From Bacteroidia bacterium (lineage in GTDB: Bacteria; Bacteroidota; Bacteroidia; J057): a DNA stretch of 64,000 nt. The first letter of the stretch is position 1; each line of letters begins with the position of its first letter. Where the stretch lies: positions 1 through 64,000 of the forward strand of contig JAUIKF010000015.1 in assembly GCA_030430575.1 (NCBI GenBank). Direction: 5' to 3'. Of this stretch, positions 42,315 to 51,468 are shown in pieces. Made by a program: the position numbers and the translations under genes. The notes beneath the pieces are model-generated. The model saw only the letters and a program-made list of their open reading frames with translations, was not told where the DNA came from and searched no databases.

Positions 42315-43322
42315 CTAAGAAAATGGCCCAGGGATATAAGAAGTAGGACCTTTCTGTTCGCTCAGGAGCTGGTTGAAATACTGATTATTATCAAAAGGGA
42401 CATCAAGCGCAACCATATAGGGAACGAGGTAATATTCACTTTTTTCCAGAGACTGCTCGACCGCAACCTTTTCCACCAAAAAAGCCCTAAACTCTTCTAT
42501 TTCTATGGCAATACGCGCTCCTTCGGGCCTCCGCCGAGGGAGCAACCGATAAAATAGGCCGTTGATGCCAATAAGGGGCAGTAAAGCAGGAAAAATGAAA
42601 TGGTCTATGCCGCTTTCAATATGAAAACTTGCTGTGAGTGTCCCTACCATCAATGCGTTGGCTATAGCAAGGGCCGCGTAATTTTTTCGTTTAACTGCTA
42701 ACCATATCGCAAAAGAAAGCCCTCCAATGATGGGCAAAATCAACAGTAGATAGGGAGCCACGATCTTGAAGGGCAATGCAGGGTCCATAAAGGTAATGAT
42801 CGCCAACAGAGCTAATAAGCTAAAGGCCAATCCAATGACCACCAGCAATATCACATTTAGAAGGTATTTCCCATATTTTTCAGATAAAAAGCTATGCATG
42901 CGATCTTCCGCATTTCGGGTGAACCGATTTCGCTTTTTAGAGATGCCTAACCGCTCCAGGTATTGTGTCTCATTGAAGGACAAGGCCGCTTGTTCGTCTT
43001 CGCTCAGGCGCTCTTTACTGCCATATTTATTGAGAAATATGCTAAAGGAGGCTTTGCGCCATTTGATGCGGTAACAATCTTTGACGACTGCACTCATGAT
43101 GCCTGCGACCAGGCATTGAGAATCAAACTGGTGTATCCAGATATAGCGTAGCGCCGCAGGGGACAACTGACGTGGAGGCTGTTCTCTGGGAAGGGTAGCT
43201 GGGACGCCTTTGTAGTGATTTTTCTTGAAAAAAAAGCCGTAGTACCCCACTAGAACTCCCATGGCTAACACAATGGCCAACAATGTGTCGAGTTCTGTGA
43301 AGTAATAAAGCAGTTTTTCCAT
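42315..43322 (-). CDS. Membrane protein, DUF2207 C-terminal-like
   Basis: 335 residues with an N-terminal helix (about 12-31) and four more helices between about 150 and 260. The cytoplasmic segment RQLSPAALRYIWIHQFDSQCLVAG with a charged domain after it matches the C-terminal part of DUF2207 membrane proteins; the large extracellular N-terminal domain is missing. It follows the ECF sigma gene with a 1-bp overlap, so it could influence that sigma factor, though it has no anti-sigma motif. Confidence 0.65.
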   Translation of the reverse strand: MEKLLYYFTELDTLLAIVLAMGVLVGYYGFFFKKNHYKGVPATLPREQPPRQLSPAALRYIWIHQFDSQCLVAGIMSAVVKDCYRIKWRKASFSIFLNKYGSKERLSEDEQAALSFNETQYLERLGISKKRNRFTRNAEDRMHSFLSEKYGKYLLNVILLVVIGLAFSLLALLAIITFMDPALPFKIVAPYLLLILPIIGGLSFAIWLAVKRKNYAALAIANALMVGTLTASFHIESGIDHFIFPALLPLIGINGLFYRLLPRRRPEGARIAIEIEEFRAFLVEKVAVEQSLEKSEYYLVPYMVALDVPFDNNQYFNQLLSEQKGPTSYIPGPFS

Positions 43323-43927
43323 TAAAGCATTTTTTTCATCGCCTTGAGCTCTTGACTAAGCAATTCCCGTGCGCGAAACAGTTGGGCTTTCACCGTACCT
43401 AGTGGAATTTCTAGGGTTTTGGCTACTTCTTCGTAAGAGAGCTCTTGAAAATAACGCAATTCTACCAAGACGCGGTATTTTTCTGGCAGGCGATCGATCG
43501 CTTTTCCCAGATAAATTTTGCGCTGCTTTTTGAGCATGGCCTGGTTGGGGTCCAGTTTATCGTCCCGGACGTCAAACCGCATGTTGGAGCCATCGTCTCC
43601 TTCTACAGGCTGGTCGATCGATACTGTCAGGACACGCTTTTTACGGATATAATCGATGCAGTTATTCGTGGCAATTCTGAATAGCCAGGTGGAGAAAGCG
43701 TATTTTGAATCAAATTTGGCAATTGATACAAATGCTTTGGCAAATGCTTCCTGGGTCAAGTCTTCCGCGTCATCGGGGTTTTTGACCATTTTGAGGAGCA
43801 TATAGTATACCGATTTTCGGTATTTCCCTTCCAAGGTCTGGAATGCCTTGGGATCCCCTTTTTGGGCACTGGCCACTAAGACGCGATCTTCTAGGGTGTT
43901 TTTAGAAACTCTTGGTTTTTCTTCCAT
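43322..43927 (-). CDS. ECF-family RNA polymerase sigma factor
   Basis: 201 residues. Region 2 (YMLLKMVKNPDDAEDLTQEAFAKAF) and region 4 (LPEKYRVLVELRYFQELSYEEVAKTLEIPLGTVKAQLFRARELL, quoted as an outline) are clear. The linker TVSIDQPVEGDDG is typical of Bacteroidota RpoE-like ECFs. It overlaps the glycosyltransferase 3' end by 37 bp and adjoins the membrane-protein gene. No recognisable anti-sigma is adjacent. Confidence 0.92.
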   Translation of the reverse strand: MEEKPRVSKNTLEDRVLVASAQKGDPKAFQTLEGKYRKSVYYMLLKMVKNPDDAEDLTQEAFAKAFVSIAKFDSKYAFSTWLFRIATNNCIDYIRKKRVLTVSIDQPVEGDDGSNMRFDVRDDKLDPNQAMLKKQRKIYLGKAIDRLPEKYRVLVELRYFQELSYEEVAKTLEIPLGTVKAQLFRARELLSQELKAMKKML

Positions 43928-45012
43928 TTGGGATTAGCGATTAAGCCTAGGGGGACCATGAACAGGTTGTAGAAAAAAAATAAAATATCCAGTATTGGAT
44001 ACCAAGGGATAAGCCCTTGGGTAAGTATCTGCCCGTTAATTTTGCGAAAAATGTACCAACTAATCAAAATTCGTCCTACATAAACCAATAGAAATGCAGT
44101 ATTTATCCATCCAGCGGCCAAAATCAGCAATAGTCCCCCATAATGGAGGCTATGAGCAAGGTGAAAACTAGCTAAAAAAATCTTTGTGCGCAACGAGTAG
44201 TGAGCTGAAGCGCTAAGATGACGGACTTTTTGGCGCACCCAACTGCCAAATAGGCGTTTGGGCTCGGAATATGTCACACTGTCGGGGTGTGTCATCAGTC
44301 CCATTTTTCCCGATTTCCCAAAGAAATTGACAAATAAGTCATCATCTCCAGAAAGATGGTTTTTGAATGCTTCAAATCCGCTATGCTGCGCAAACTTGGT
44401 TTGGGTGTAGGCGAGATTGCGCCCTACGCCCATATAGGGAAGTCCCTGAGCCGCCATGCCAATATATTGGAAAGCTGCATAAAAGGTCTCAAACCGAATA
44501 AACCGATTGAGCCAGCCTGGATAGGTCTTGTACAGCCCCAACCCAAGCACCAATTCGGTGCCTTGATCAAACTGCTGAGAGACCTCAGCAAGCCAAGTCG
44601 GAGGCACTTCGCAGTCAGCATCTGTGAAGACCAAGTGTTCAAAACGGGCTGCTGCTACGCCTTGAGTCACGGCCCATTTCTTCGACGCCCAGTCATCTGG
44701 CGTCTTGTCAATGGTGATACACCGCAACTGGCTGAAGGCCGCTTGATAGCCTTGAATCACCGATAGACTATCATCTGTACACCGGTCCAGCACCACAATG
44801 ATCTCAAATTGGGGATAGTCTTGATGGAAAATGGACGGGAGAAAGCGGATGAGGTTAGGCGCTTCGTCGTGGGCACAGACGATGACTGAGAGGGGAAGAG
44901 AATTGGCACTAGGATCCAGTGGGGGCTTTTTTCTCAGTTTCTGCCATCCCAATGATATCCAAATTTGCAGAACTATGTAAATGAGGGAAATGAGGATAAA
45001 CAGAAGAAGCAT
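43891..45012 (-). CDS. Membrane glycosyltransferase, family 2
   Basis: About 373 residues from the ATG at MLLLFILISL; a TTG five codons upstream is possible. The GT-A domain has LSVIVCAHDEAPNL, the DXD-like VFTDADCEVPP, and a QxxRW-like RQKVRHLSASAHY. Transmembrane helices lie at the N-terminus and near the C-terminus. It transfers a sugar to a lipid or polysaccharide acceptor at the inner membrane; the substrate is unknown. Confidence 0.88.
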   Translation of the reverse strand: MLLLFILISLIYIVLQIWISLGWQKLRKKPPLDPSANSLPLSVIVCAHDEAPNLIRFLPSIFHQDYPQFEIIVVLDRCTDDSLSVIQGYQAAFSQLRCITIDKTPDDWASKKWAVTQGVAAARFEHLVFTDADCEVPPTWLAEVSQQFDQGTELVLGLGLYKTYPGWLNRFIRFETFYAAFQYIGMAAQGLPYMGVGRNLAYTQTKFAQHSGFEAFKNHLSGDDDLFVNFFGKSGKMGLMTHPDSVTYSEPKRLFGSWVRQKVRHLSASAHYSLRTKIFLASFHLAHSLHYGGLLLILAAGWINTAFLLVYVGRILISWYIFRKINGQILTQGLIPWYPILDILFFFYNLFMVPLGLIANPKWKKNQEFLKTP

Positions 45013-45041
45013 GAATAGATTTATCAATTAATCAATAATTC

Positions 45042-46046
45042 TTATGCTCCTTCCCGATAAATCACTTCTAATACGGTCTGCCCTACGGCCTTCAGCGTCG
45101 TCCTGTCGATGATATGAATATCGTCTTGGTGCGTATGCCATTGGCCAAAAAATATCTTCCCAGGCTGCGTGCGCTGATCGATAATATCGATAAAGGGTAT
45201 GCGAGCTAGCTCGTTGAGGTAATAATGGTCATCTAGTATTTCTGATCCTGGTGCTTTAGGGAAAAAACGCGCGTAGCCCAGTTCTGCTGCCGTACCCCAG
45301 ACATTGTCGAGGACTCCTTGGGCCATTCGTTTGGAGTATAGGTCTTGAAAAAAAGTAGCACCTGCTGCCCCTACCATGTCCAGGTTGATGCCATACATGG
45401 CTTGGTAGTTGGGAACATGCTTATTCCTGGACCAGTATTGAGAACCCAAACAATAAGTATCCTGGTATTTAGGATCAGGGTTTCCATAATCTTCTGCATC
45501 CCAGAGACATAGATCTACCCCGATATTGGGCATATTCTGCTCCAAATGGCGGGCGATTTCCATCAAAACAGCTACCCCGCTGCCGCCGTCATTGGCACCT
45601 GGGATCGCGTCGTACTTGCGCGCTTCTTCTCCGGCGTCTCCGTAGGGACGTGTATCCCAATGGGCGGATATGATGATCCGTCGCTTATCTTCTGGCCGAT
45701 AAGAGGCGATGATGTTCTCCATCTGGAGCTGGACAGGATTGCCATCGAGGTCTACCCCCTGGACTACCGTCGGCTGGGTGATGACCTTGGCTCCAAAGTC
45801 TTTGAAGGTACTTACGAGCCACGCCGCGCAGGCGCGGTGCGGGGGGGTATTGGGCACGCGTGGCCCAAATGCCAACTGGTCTTCAATATACTTATAGGCA
45901 GAATCAGCGCTAAATGCTGGCGCAAGGAACTTGGGCGTGGCTGGTTCCGTCTTTTTCCCTTTAGGCCCATCCAATGTTTGGGTCTTACCTGAATCATCAC
46001 ATCCAATTAGCAATAGAGCAAGGAAGAGGATTAGATAGTACTTCAT
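45042..46046 (-). CDS. M28-family lipoprotein, glutaminyl-cyclase-like
   Basis: About 334 residues from the ATG at MKYYLILFLALLLIGC, which gives a lipobox directly; a longer reading would bury it. Zinc-site motifs are ISAHWDTRPYGD, GANDGGSGVA and WDAEDYG, and the CLGSQYW stretch resembles bacterial glutaminyl-peptide cyclotransferases. It may cyclise N-terminal Gln of exported proteins, or be an aminopeptidase. Pyroglutamate at the N-terminus of exported proteins is widespread in Bacteroidota. Confidence 0.82.
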   Translation of the reverse strand: MKYYLILFLALLLIGCDDSGKTQTLDGPKGKKTEPATPKFLAPAFSADSAYKYIEDQLAFGPRVPNTPPHRACAAWLVSTFKDFGAKVITQPTVVQGVDLDGNPVQLQMENIIASYRPEDKRRIIISAHWDTRPYGDAGEEARKYDAIPGANDGGSGVAVLMEIARHLEQNMPNIGVDLCLWDAEDYGNPDPKYQDTYCLGSQYWSRNKHVPNYQAMYGINLDMVGAAGATFFQDLYSKRMAQGVLDNVWGTAAELGYARFFPKAPGSEILDDHYYLNELARIPFIDIIDQRTQPGKIFFGQWHTHQDDIHIIDRTTLKAVGQTVLEVIYREGA

Positions 46047-46235
46047 GAAGAAAATGATAAGATGAGTAGATGATAAAATGCTTGCCCTGAGGCTTCGACG
46101 TGAGCGTTCGACTGAGCTCACGCCGAAGTCTCAGCCGAACGTATTTCGAAGGGAGTAAAAGCGGACGCTTTTCAGAAATTGCTATCCCTTTCTACTTCCT
46201 TGTTCCTTAATTTTTATTTTTACTTCCCTCTTCCG
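46047..46235. repeat. Palindromes and an AAGTAAAAATAA-family copy
   Basis: No gene. CCCTGAGG...CGAAGGG and GTGAGCGTTCGACTGAGCTCAC-type inverted sequence lie at about 46083-46156. An inverse copy of the AACAAGGAACAAGGAAGT family lies at about 46185-46226. Confidence 0.5.
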
Positions 46236-47756
46236 CTATCCAATTTCCCACGTCGTCCCGTCTGCCGAATCCTTCAATTGAATATCGAGGCTGCCAAGCC
46301 CGTCTCGAATTTTGTCCGAAACAGCCCAGTTTTTCTCTTTGCGCGCATCCGCCCGCAATTCCGTGATGAGGCCCATCAGTTGATCCACCAATTCATTGCC
46401 TGCATTACCCGATTCCTCTTCCAGTTTTAGTCCCAAAATATCGAAAAACAGGGTATGGAAGTCCTGTTTAAACTGTGTCAGGGTTTCTGCTTTTACAGCC
46501 AGCGGCCCATTTTTCTGGGCATGCAATTGATTGATGACTGGAAGGGCTTCAAAGATGCGTGCAATGGTTTTTGCTGTGTGGAAGTCATCGTTCATTTGGT
46601 GCCTGACATCAGGCATAAAGCTGATGAGGTTTTCCTCAAAGGCAGTATTGACCGCCACGGCACGATCTTTAGTCGAGATTTCCTCCAACCGTGAGATGCC
46701 CTCGCAGATGCGTTTGAACCCTCGCTCAGAGGCTTGTAGGGCTTCATTGCTAAAGTCCAGCGTACTTCTATAATGCGCTTGTAGCATAAAGAAGCGGATA
46801 TTCATTGGAGAATAGGCCTTTTCTAACAAATCGTGCTCTCCGGAGAAAAATTGTTTTAGGTCAATGGCATTGCCGAGGGACTTGCCCATCTTCTGCCCAT
46901 TGAGGGTGATCATATTGTTGTGCAGCCAAAAATTGGCTTCCCCTTGCAGTTCTTTAGGCGCATGGCAGTTGCAGGCATTGGACTGAGCGATCTCCGCTTC
47001 GTGGTGCGGGAATACGAGGTCCATTCCGCCCCCATGAATGTCATATTTTGTCCCTAAATATTTGGTGCTCATGACCGTACATTCGAGGTGCCAGCCTGGG
47101 AACCCTACGCTCCAGGGGGAATCCCAACGCATAAGATGCGAAGGCTCAGCCTTTTTCCATAGGGCAAAATCCGCAGAGTGTCGCTTTTCCCCAGTCCCTT
47201 CCAAATTGTCGCGAGAAGCGGCTTTGATATTCTCCAAATCACGGCCTGAAAGGGCGCCATAGCCAAAGTCTTGGTCATATTTGGGCACATCAAAATAGAC
47301 AGAGCCATTGACCTCATAGGCGTAGCCGTTTTTGAGGATTTCCTCGACCATTTCGATCTGCTCAGGGATGTGTCCTGTAGCCCTGGGTTCAATACTCGGG
47401 CGGAGGATATTGAGGGCAGTCATGTCCTCGATATAGGAGTTGAGGTAGAACTGTGCTACTTCCATGGGCTCCAACTGCTCCAGCCGTGCTTTCTTCTCAA
47501 TTTTGCTTTCCCCATGGTCCAAGTCTCCGACGAGATGCCCTACATCTGTGATATTCCGAACATAGCGTACTTTATATCCCAAGTACCGCATATAGCGAAA
47601 CACCACATCGAAACTCATGGCACTCCGCGCATGGCCCAAGTGGGCATTTCCATAGACAGTGGGCCCACAGACATACAAGCCCACAAAAGGGGGCTTGATC
47701 GGTGTGAACACTTCTTTCTTGCGGCTCAGGGTATTATATAAAACCAGTTTATCCAT
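46236..47756 (-). CDS. cysS: Cysteinyl-tRNA synthetase
   Basis: 506 residues. The class I signatures are AHLGHA (HIGH, 38-43) and QKMGKSLGN (KMSKS). Zinc ligands include Cys30 (YVCGPTVYGN) and later Cys/His in LECTVMS and PHHEAEIAQ. Length is normal and no frame disruption is seen. It charges tRNA-Cys. Neighbours are unrelated. Confidence 0.96.
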   Translation of the reverse strand: MDKLVLYNTLSRKKEVFTPIKPPFVGLYVCGPTVYGNAHLGHARSAMSFDVVFRYMRYLGYKVRYVRNITDVGHLVGDLDHGESKIEKKARLEQLEPMEVAQFYLNSYIEDMTALNILRPSIEPRATGHIPEQIEMVEEILKNGYAYEVNGSVYFDVPKYDQDFGYGALSGRDLENIKAASRDNLEGTGEKRHSADFALWKKAEPSHLMRWDSPWSVGFPGWHLECTVMSTKYLGTKYDIHGGGMDLVFPHHEAEIAQSNACNCHAPKELQGEANFWLHNNMITLNGQKMGKSLGNAIDLKQFFSGEHDLLEKAYSPMNIRFFMLQAHYRSTLDFSNEALQASERGFKRICEGISRLEEISTKDRAVAVNTAFEENLISFMPDVRHQMNDDFHTAKTIARIFEALPVINQLHAQKNGPLAVKAETLTQFKQDFHTLFFDILGLKLEEESGNAGNELVDQLMGLITELRADARKEKNWAVSDKIRDGLGSLDIQLKDSADGTTWEIG

Positions 47757-47878
47757 AATCTATCGCAATACGAAAAATAGCATTAAAAGGCCGAAATTAG
47801 AGATTAATTGTATGGAAGGAAAGAGAAAGGGGCGAATGCAGAATGATTTCTGGAGAAAAAATCCACCAAAGCTAAAAT

Positions 47879-47903
47879 GCTGAGGGCAAGGACTGCCCCC
47901 AGC
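47879..47903. terminator. Hairpin between cysS and the barrel gene
   Basis: GCTGAGGGCA pairs with TGCCCCCAGC with a single mismatch and 5-base loop, 23 bp beyond the outer-membrane protein stop codon on the minus strand. T-rich sequence after it is weak. Confidence 0.45.
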
Positions 47904-47925
47904 GTAGGATGTGATTCAGAGAATG

Positions 47926-48606
47926 CTAGTTGAAATAATACCTAAACCCCCAATGAATATTGTTGAGTGAAAAGGTATTTCGCAGGTTTATAGACATAGA
48001 TTTATCTTGCTCATCTTCCCTACTGGCAATACCTAGATCCAAAGAGATTCCAGGTACAAAGGCTTCTATGCCCCACCGCTCTTTGAGCATAAAGACAAGA
48101 CCTGGATCTAGCCCAACCCCAAAACGCATGGTGCTACTCTCCAGCGTCTGTTCTTCTCCATTGTTAAGAAATGCTTCCTTGACCTGGGTCTGTTGGAAAT
48201 TCAGGTAGTTTTGGAGAAACAAGGATAGCTTTCCGTGGACAGGATAGAAATAGCGAAGTTGGGGCTGAATGGTAAAGGTCGTGTTCCAGTTTTCCCTTTC
48301 CCCCCAAATACCCTCATCTCGGTGCGGCCTACTCCGGTAGCCTCGGTTGAAGCCCAGGCCTAGGCCTAGGGCAACTTTGTCTGAAAGAAAATGATGGAAA
48401 GAAAAGGACGCCCCATAGCCATCCCTTTTTTCTTGGGTCATAACGGAATCACCATTGGATTGAAAACGGACTTGGGCATGGGGCCTGTCTAGCTGCAAGA
48501 AGCCATTCAGACCTATGCTTTTGGTGCCTTGCTGGAATTGGGCAAAAATGGCAAGCGGGGCCATCACCATTAGGCAGGTGATCAGCAAATGTTTGAAACA
48601 AAACAT
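47926..48606 (-). CDS. Outer-membrane beta-barrel protein
   Basis: 226 residues with a signal peptide ending near IFAQ. The rest is alternating amphipathic strands (SFSFHHFLSDKVALGLGLGF, LSLFLQNYLNFQQ) and ends IHWGFRYYFN, with terminal aromatic residue as expected for barrel insertion. It resembles the OMP_b-brl family of small eight-stranded porin-like proteins. Its specific role is unknown. Confidence 0.8.
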   Translation of the reverse strand: MFCFKHLLITCLMVMAPLAIFAQFQQGTKSIGLNGFLQLDRPHAQVRFQSNGDSVMTQEKRDGYGASFSFHHFLSDKVALGLGLGFNRGYRSRPHRDEGIWGERENWNTTFTIQPQLRYFYPVHGKLSLFLQNYLNFQQTQVKEAFLNNGEEQTLESSTMRFGVGLDPGLVFMLKERWGIEAFVPGISLDLGIASREDEQDKSMSINLRNTFSLNNIHWGFRYYFN

Positions 48607-48935
48607 GATAGTGAAAAAATTAGGTTGAAAAGGTGCCCGGCTTTTGAAGGGATTACGGCGAAGGGAAGAGACTGGTTAGTCCAAAAATAAATGCCTTGTA
48701 TGAGACCGCTTAGGCTCGAAGACTCGCCTTCGCTACGAGAACCGAGACCGTTCGCCCCTTTGGGACTCGCTGCGAGACCGCTCGCCTTTCAGGCTCGCTG
48801 CGAGACAAGAGACTAAAAGACTTGCCTTTGTCTCGAAGCGAGGCGAGTCTTCGAGCCGAGCGGTCTCGCAGTGAGGCCTTTAGGCCGAACGGTCTCGCCT
48901 CTCGCAGCGAGCCCGTAGGGCGAGCGGTCTCACTT
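48607..48935. repeat. Long palindromic cluster of GAGACCGCTCG units
   Basis: From about 48699 the left half holds GAGACCG(C/T)TCG-type units and the right half the complementary CGAGCGGTCTCGC, so the whole is a large imperfect inverted repeat. Its right end supplies the TGA stop codon of the DUF5686 gene (TGAGACCGCTCG on the minus strand). Related clusters lie at 55735-55980 and 60604-60625. Confidence 0.75.
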
Positions 48936-51173
48936 CGTGAAATTGATCAAACTCCCCGGCGGCAAGTACTTGACTGACAGGGGCCTTTGGTAATAATTGC
49001 TCAAAGAAAAATAGAGATCGACACGTACAGACAGCAGCTTCAAGAGCAGCTTTTCGAGGCCTAAGTTCAGCTCCAAATAGCCACGCCTGTTTTGGCGGAT
49101 GAGGCTGTGAAGTCCCATGTACTCGCGGATTTTGAGTTTTCGGATAAAAGGTATTTTGTTAAAAATCAACCCACTGAATTCGTGTTCGATATGGGTTTCT
49201 ATATAGGGGAGGGTAGTGGAAAATTCGTAATAATCAATCAGGAAAAAAGCGTCAAACTCATTGGGGCGAGAGGTGGTCTGATTGCCTTTGAAATGGACAT
49301 AGTCAGGGAAGTAGACTTGCTCTTTTTTCAAAAACGTCCCGGCTGTTACGCGCCATTCCGTACTTCCCAAAAACCCAAACGTACTTTTTTTCTCCATGCT
49401 CAAACTGATCTGAGAAAAATCCGAAGCGCCAGTGGCTATTTTTCCAAAGCTCTTGGCAAATTTTAATTCAAATACAGGCCAGGCGGACCCCAGATTATAT
49501 TTACTGGTCGGCGTACTGGCATACGTATTGAAAGGCTGGTAGCGCAATTTGATCTCAGCGGTCAAAGATTTATGGGTAGGCAAGGCGAAATTGGAGGTAT
49601 AGGGTGCTTGGACCTTTGACCAGGAGTAATCACTCAAATTGGGCATCTCATTGCGGTGCTCAAACCGCAGATCGAACCCCACCTGTAAGCCATTTGCCAC
49701 CTCCCTTTGGTACCCAAATTCAAAAAAACGCTTCCGATAGAGGCGCATATTGTTCAACTTATTCAGCAAGGTAGCTTGGGTATTGGGGAAAAAACCTACC
49801 TGCGAAAAAGGGCTAAACTCGCTGATATAATCACCGCCTTCCATGCGCACGGATTCATTGAATTTGGGACGCGTTTGGTAGCTCGCCCCCAATACAAAGC
49901 CAAATCGCTTATTGGCTGTTCCGTACCGCAAGGTGGTCATGAAATTCAATTTCTTGTCATTTGGTAAATCCCATTGGACGCCAATATTGGGTCGAATGAA
50001 TAGGCCTTCCATGGGGTTGAACCCCATGGAAGAAAGCAGGTGCTCAATATTGATTTCGAGATTCTTGCGATAATGACGGAACTTCTGGCCCAGGAGGACG
50101 ATATTGGGAATGGTGACTTTTCTGCGAGATCGCGTGAGGGAATCGAGGTATCGATTGCTATTGCGGTGGGCATGCAGGCTGTCTTTCAGGCGGTAGTCTT
50201 TTGCTTCCAATGCGGTCAATGGAATAGGCCGATTAGTCGCCAATTGGGCATTCCCAGCTTGTGAGGTATGCGCATTTATCCTGAGGATTTCTCCATTAAA
50301 AAATCCCTTTCCAGGGGAAGAAAGGGATTCGTATTGAGAAATAGCAGATACAGATTTGCCTACAAAAGGAACCTTTATCCAAATCAGATTGAGGGAAAAT
50401 TCAGCATCAAATTCTGATAAAACAGGCACCCAATTCCCCTCCCAAAGCGCATATTGCTGGCGTATCCACAAGGTATCGAGAAAGTCTAACTGTCGATCTC
50501 GGGTGATAAACAGGTCGACAGCCTTCACCGCCAAGGTTTTACGATCCAGCGTCACCGACCCTTGAAAGCAAGGTTCATACTTTCGTTTGGGCTGAATCGC
50601 TATTTCATAAGCCATAGAATCCTGGGTGATGAGCGCATATTGATAGTGATTAGCAGCCTTATCAGCGAGTGGGGAAATAAGGCTACGCGCAGTGACCCCT
50701 GGCATGACGTATCGATTGTCATATGGATCGTACCTTGTCACGAGGCTTCCCATAAAACTGAAGCGTGTCAGCTCGCCGCTCACCCGAGAATGGAGGATTT
50801 GCTCTTTGATCTTTTTTGGGGGGTGGGTGACCACTTCAGACAGGTTTTCGGATAAAAAAAGGATTTCAGAATCCAGTTCGGGTGGAAGCCATGAAGGCCG
50901 GCGATTCATCTTGCGTTCAGCGGCTGGCTTCTTACGGTTCAGAAAGGGCATGATCGTCCGCCCTAGAAGGGTATCGACAGGGAAGTATTCGGGAAAACGA
51001 AGGACAGTTTTGGTGTAAGCCTGGTAGGCAATAGTGGTGTCAGGGAGTTGGTTTTGGGCTTTTTGGGAAATGGCCTGTTCTATGATCTCATCGGCCGATT
51101 GGGCGTGGAGAGAGGGGAAATTAAATAAGCCTAAGGAGGAGAGAATAAGGAGGAATGTGACCCTAATATTCAT
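48930..51173 (-). CDS. Outer-membrane DUF5686 protein
   Basis: About 747 residues from the ATG at MNIRVTFLLILSS, giving a signal peptide ending near LHAQ. The DUF5686 region starts at ADEIIEQAISQKAQN with YQAYTKTVLRF, and the C-terminal half is barrel-like. Many family members begin with a carboxypeptidase-regulatory domain, missing here. The family is abundant in Bacteroidota; its function is not established. The stop codon lies within a dispersed palindrome. Confidence 0.82.
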   Translation of the reverse strand: MNIRVTFLLILSSLGLFNFPSLHAQSADEIIEQAISQKAQNQLPDTTIAYQAYTKTVLRFPEYFPVDTLLGRTIMPFLNRKKPAAERKMNRRPSWLPPELDSEILFLSENLSEVVTHPPKKIKEQILHSRVSGELTRFSFMGSLVTRYDPYDNRYVMPGVTARSLISPLADKAANHYQYALITQDSMAYEIAIQPKRKYEPCFQGSVTLDRKTLAVKAVDLFITRDRQLDFLDTLWIRQQYALWEGNWVPVLSEFDAEFSLNLIWIKVPFVGKSVSAISQYESLSSPGKGFFNGEILRINAHTSQAGNAQLATNRPIPLTALEAKDYRLKDSLHAHRNSNRYLDSLTRSRRKVTIPNIVLLGQKFRHYRKNLEINIEHLLSSMGFNPMEGLFIRPNIGVQWDLPNDKKLNFMTTLRYGTANKRFGFVLGASYQTRPKFNESVRMEGGDYISEFSPFSQVGFFPNTQATLLNKLNNMRLYRKRFFEFGYQREVANGLQVGFDLRFEHRNEMPNLSDYSWSKVQAPYTSNFALPTHKSLTAEIKLRYQPFNTYASTPTSKYNLGSAWPVFELKFAKSFGKIATGASDFSQISLSMEKKSTFGFLGSTEWRVTAGTFLKKEQVYFPDYVHFKGNQTTSRPNEFDAFFLIDYYEFSTTLPYIETHIEHEFSGLIFNKIPFIRKLKIREYMGLHSLIRQNRRGYLELNLGLEKLLLKLLSVRVDLYFSLSNYYQRPLSVKYLPPGSLINFTK

Positions 51174-51468
51174 GGGGTTAAGATAAGGAAATAATGATTC
51201 ATTTAAGGCTTTTGTGGTAAAGGAAGAATAAGCCACGGATTACACGGATTCTCACAGATTTTTTTCTCTAATCCTCACACAAGTTTTTATTTTGCTCCCA
51301 AAACCCAAAACCCAAAACCCAAAACTCAAAACACAGAACCCAGAACTCAAAACCTAAAAGAGGAACGCGGATTTGGCGGATAAAACGGATTTTCGTGGAT
51401 CAAGGCAGATTTTTTACAATTAACTATCTAGCGATTGACCATTAAACATTGACCATTAACCATTATTC
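51174..51468. repeat. Repeat-dense gap before the aldo/keto reductase
   Basis: No gene. It holds CGGATTACACGGATT-type words (about 51232-51250), a 7-bp tandem CCCAAAA array (about 51298-51330) decaying into CTCAAAA/CACAGAA variants, and two copies of TTGACCATTAA (about 51433-51465) ending at the start codon. Confidence 0.6.
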
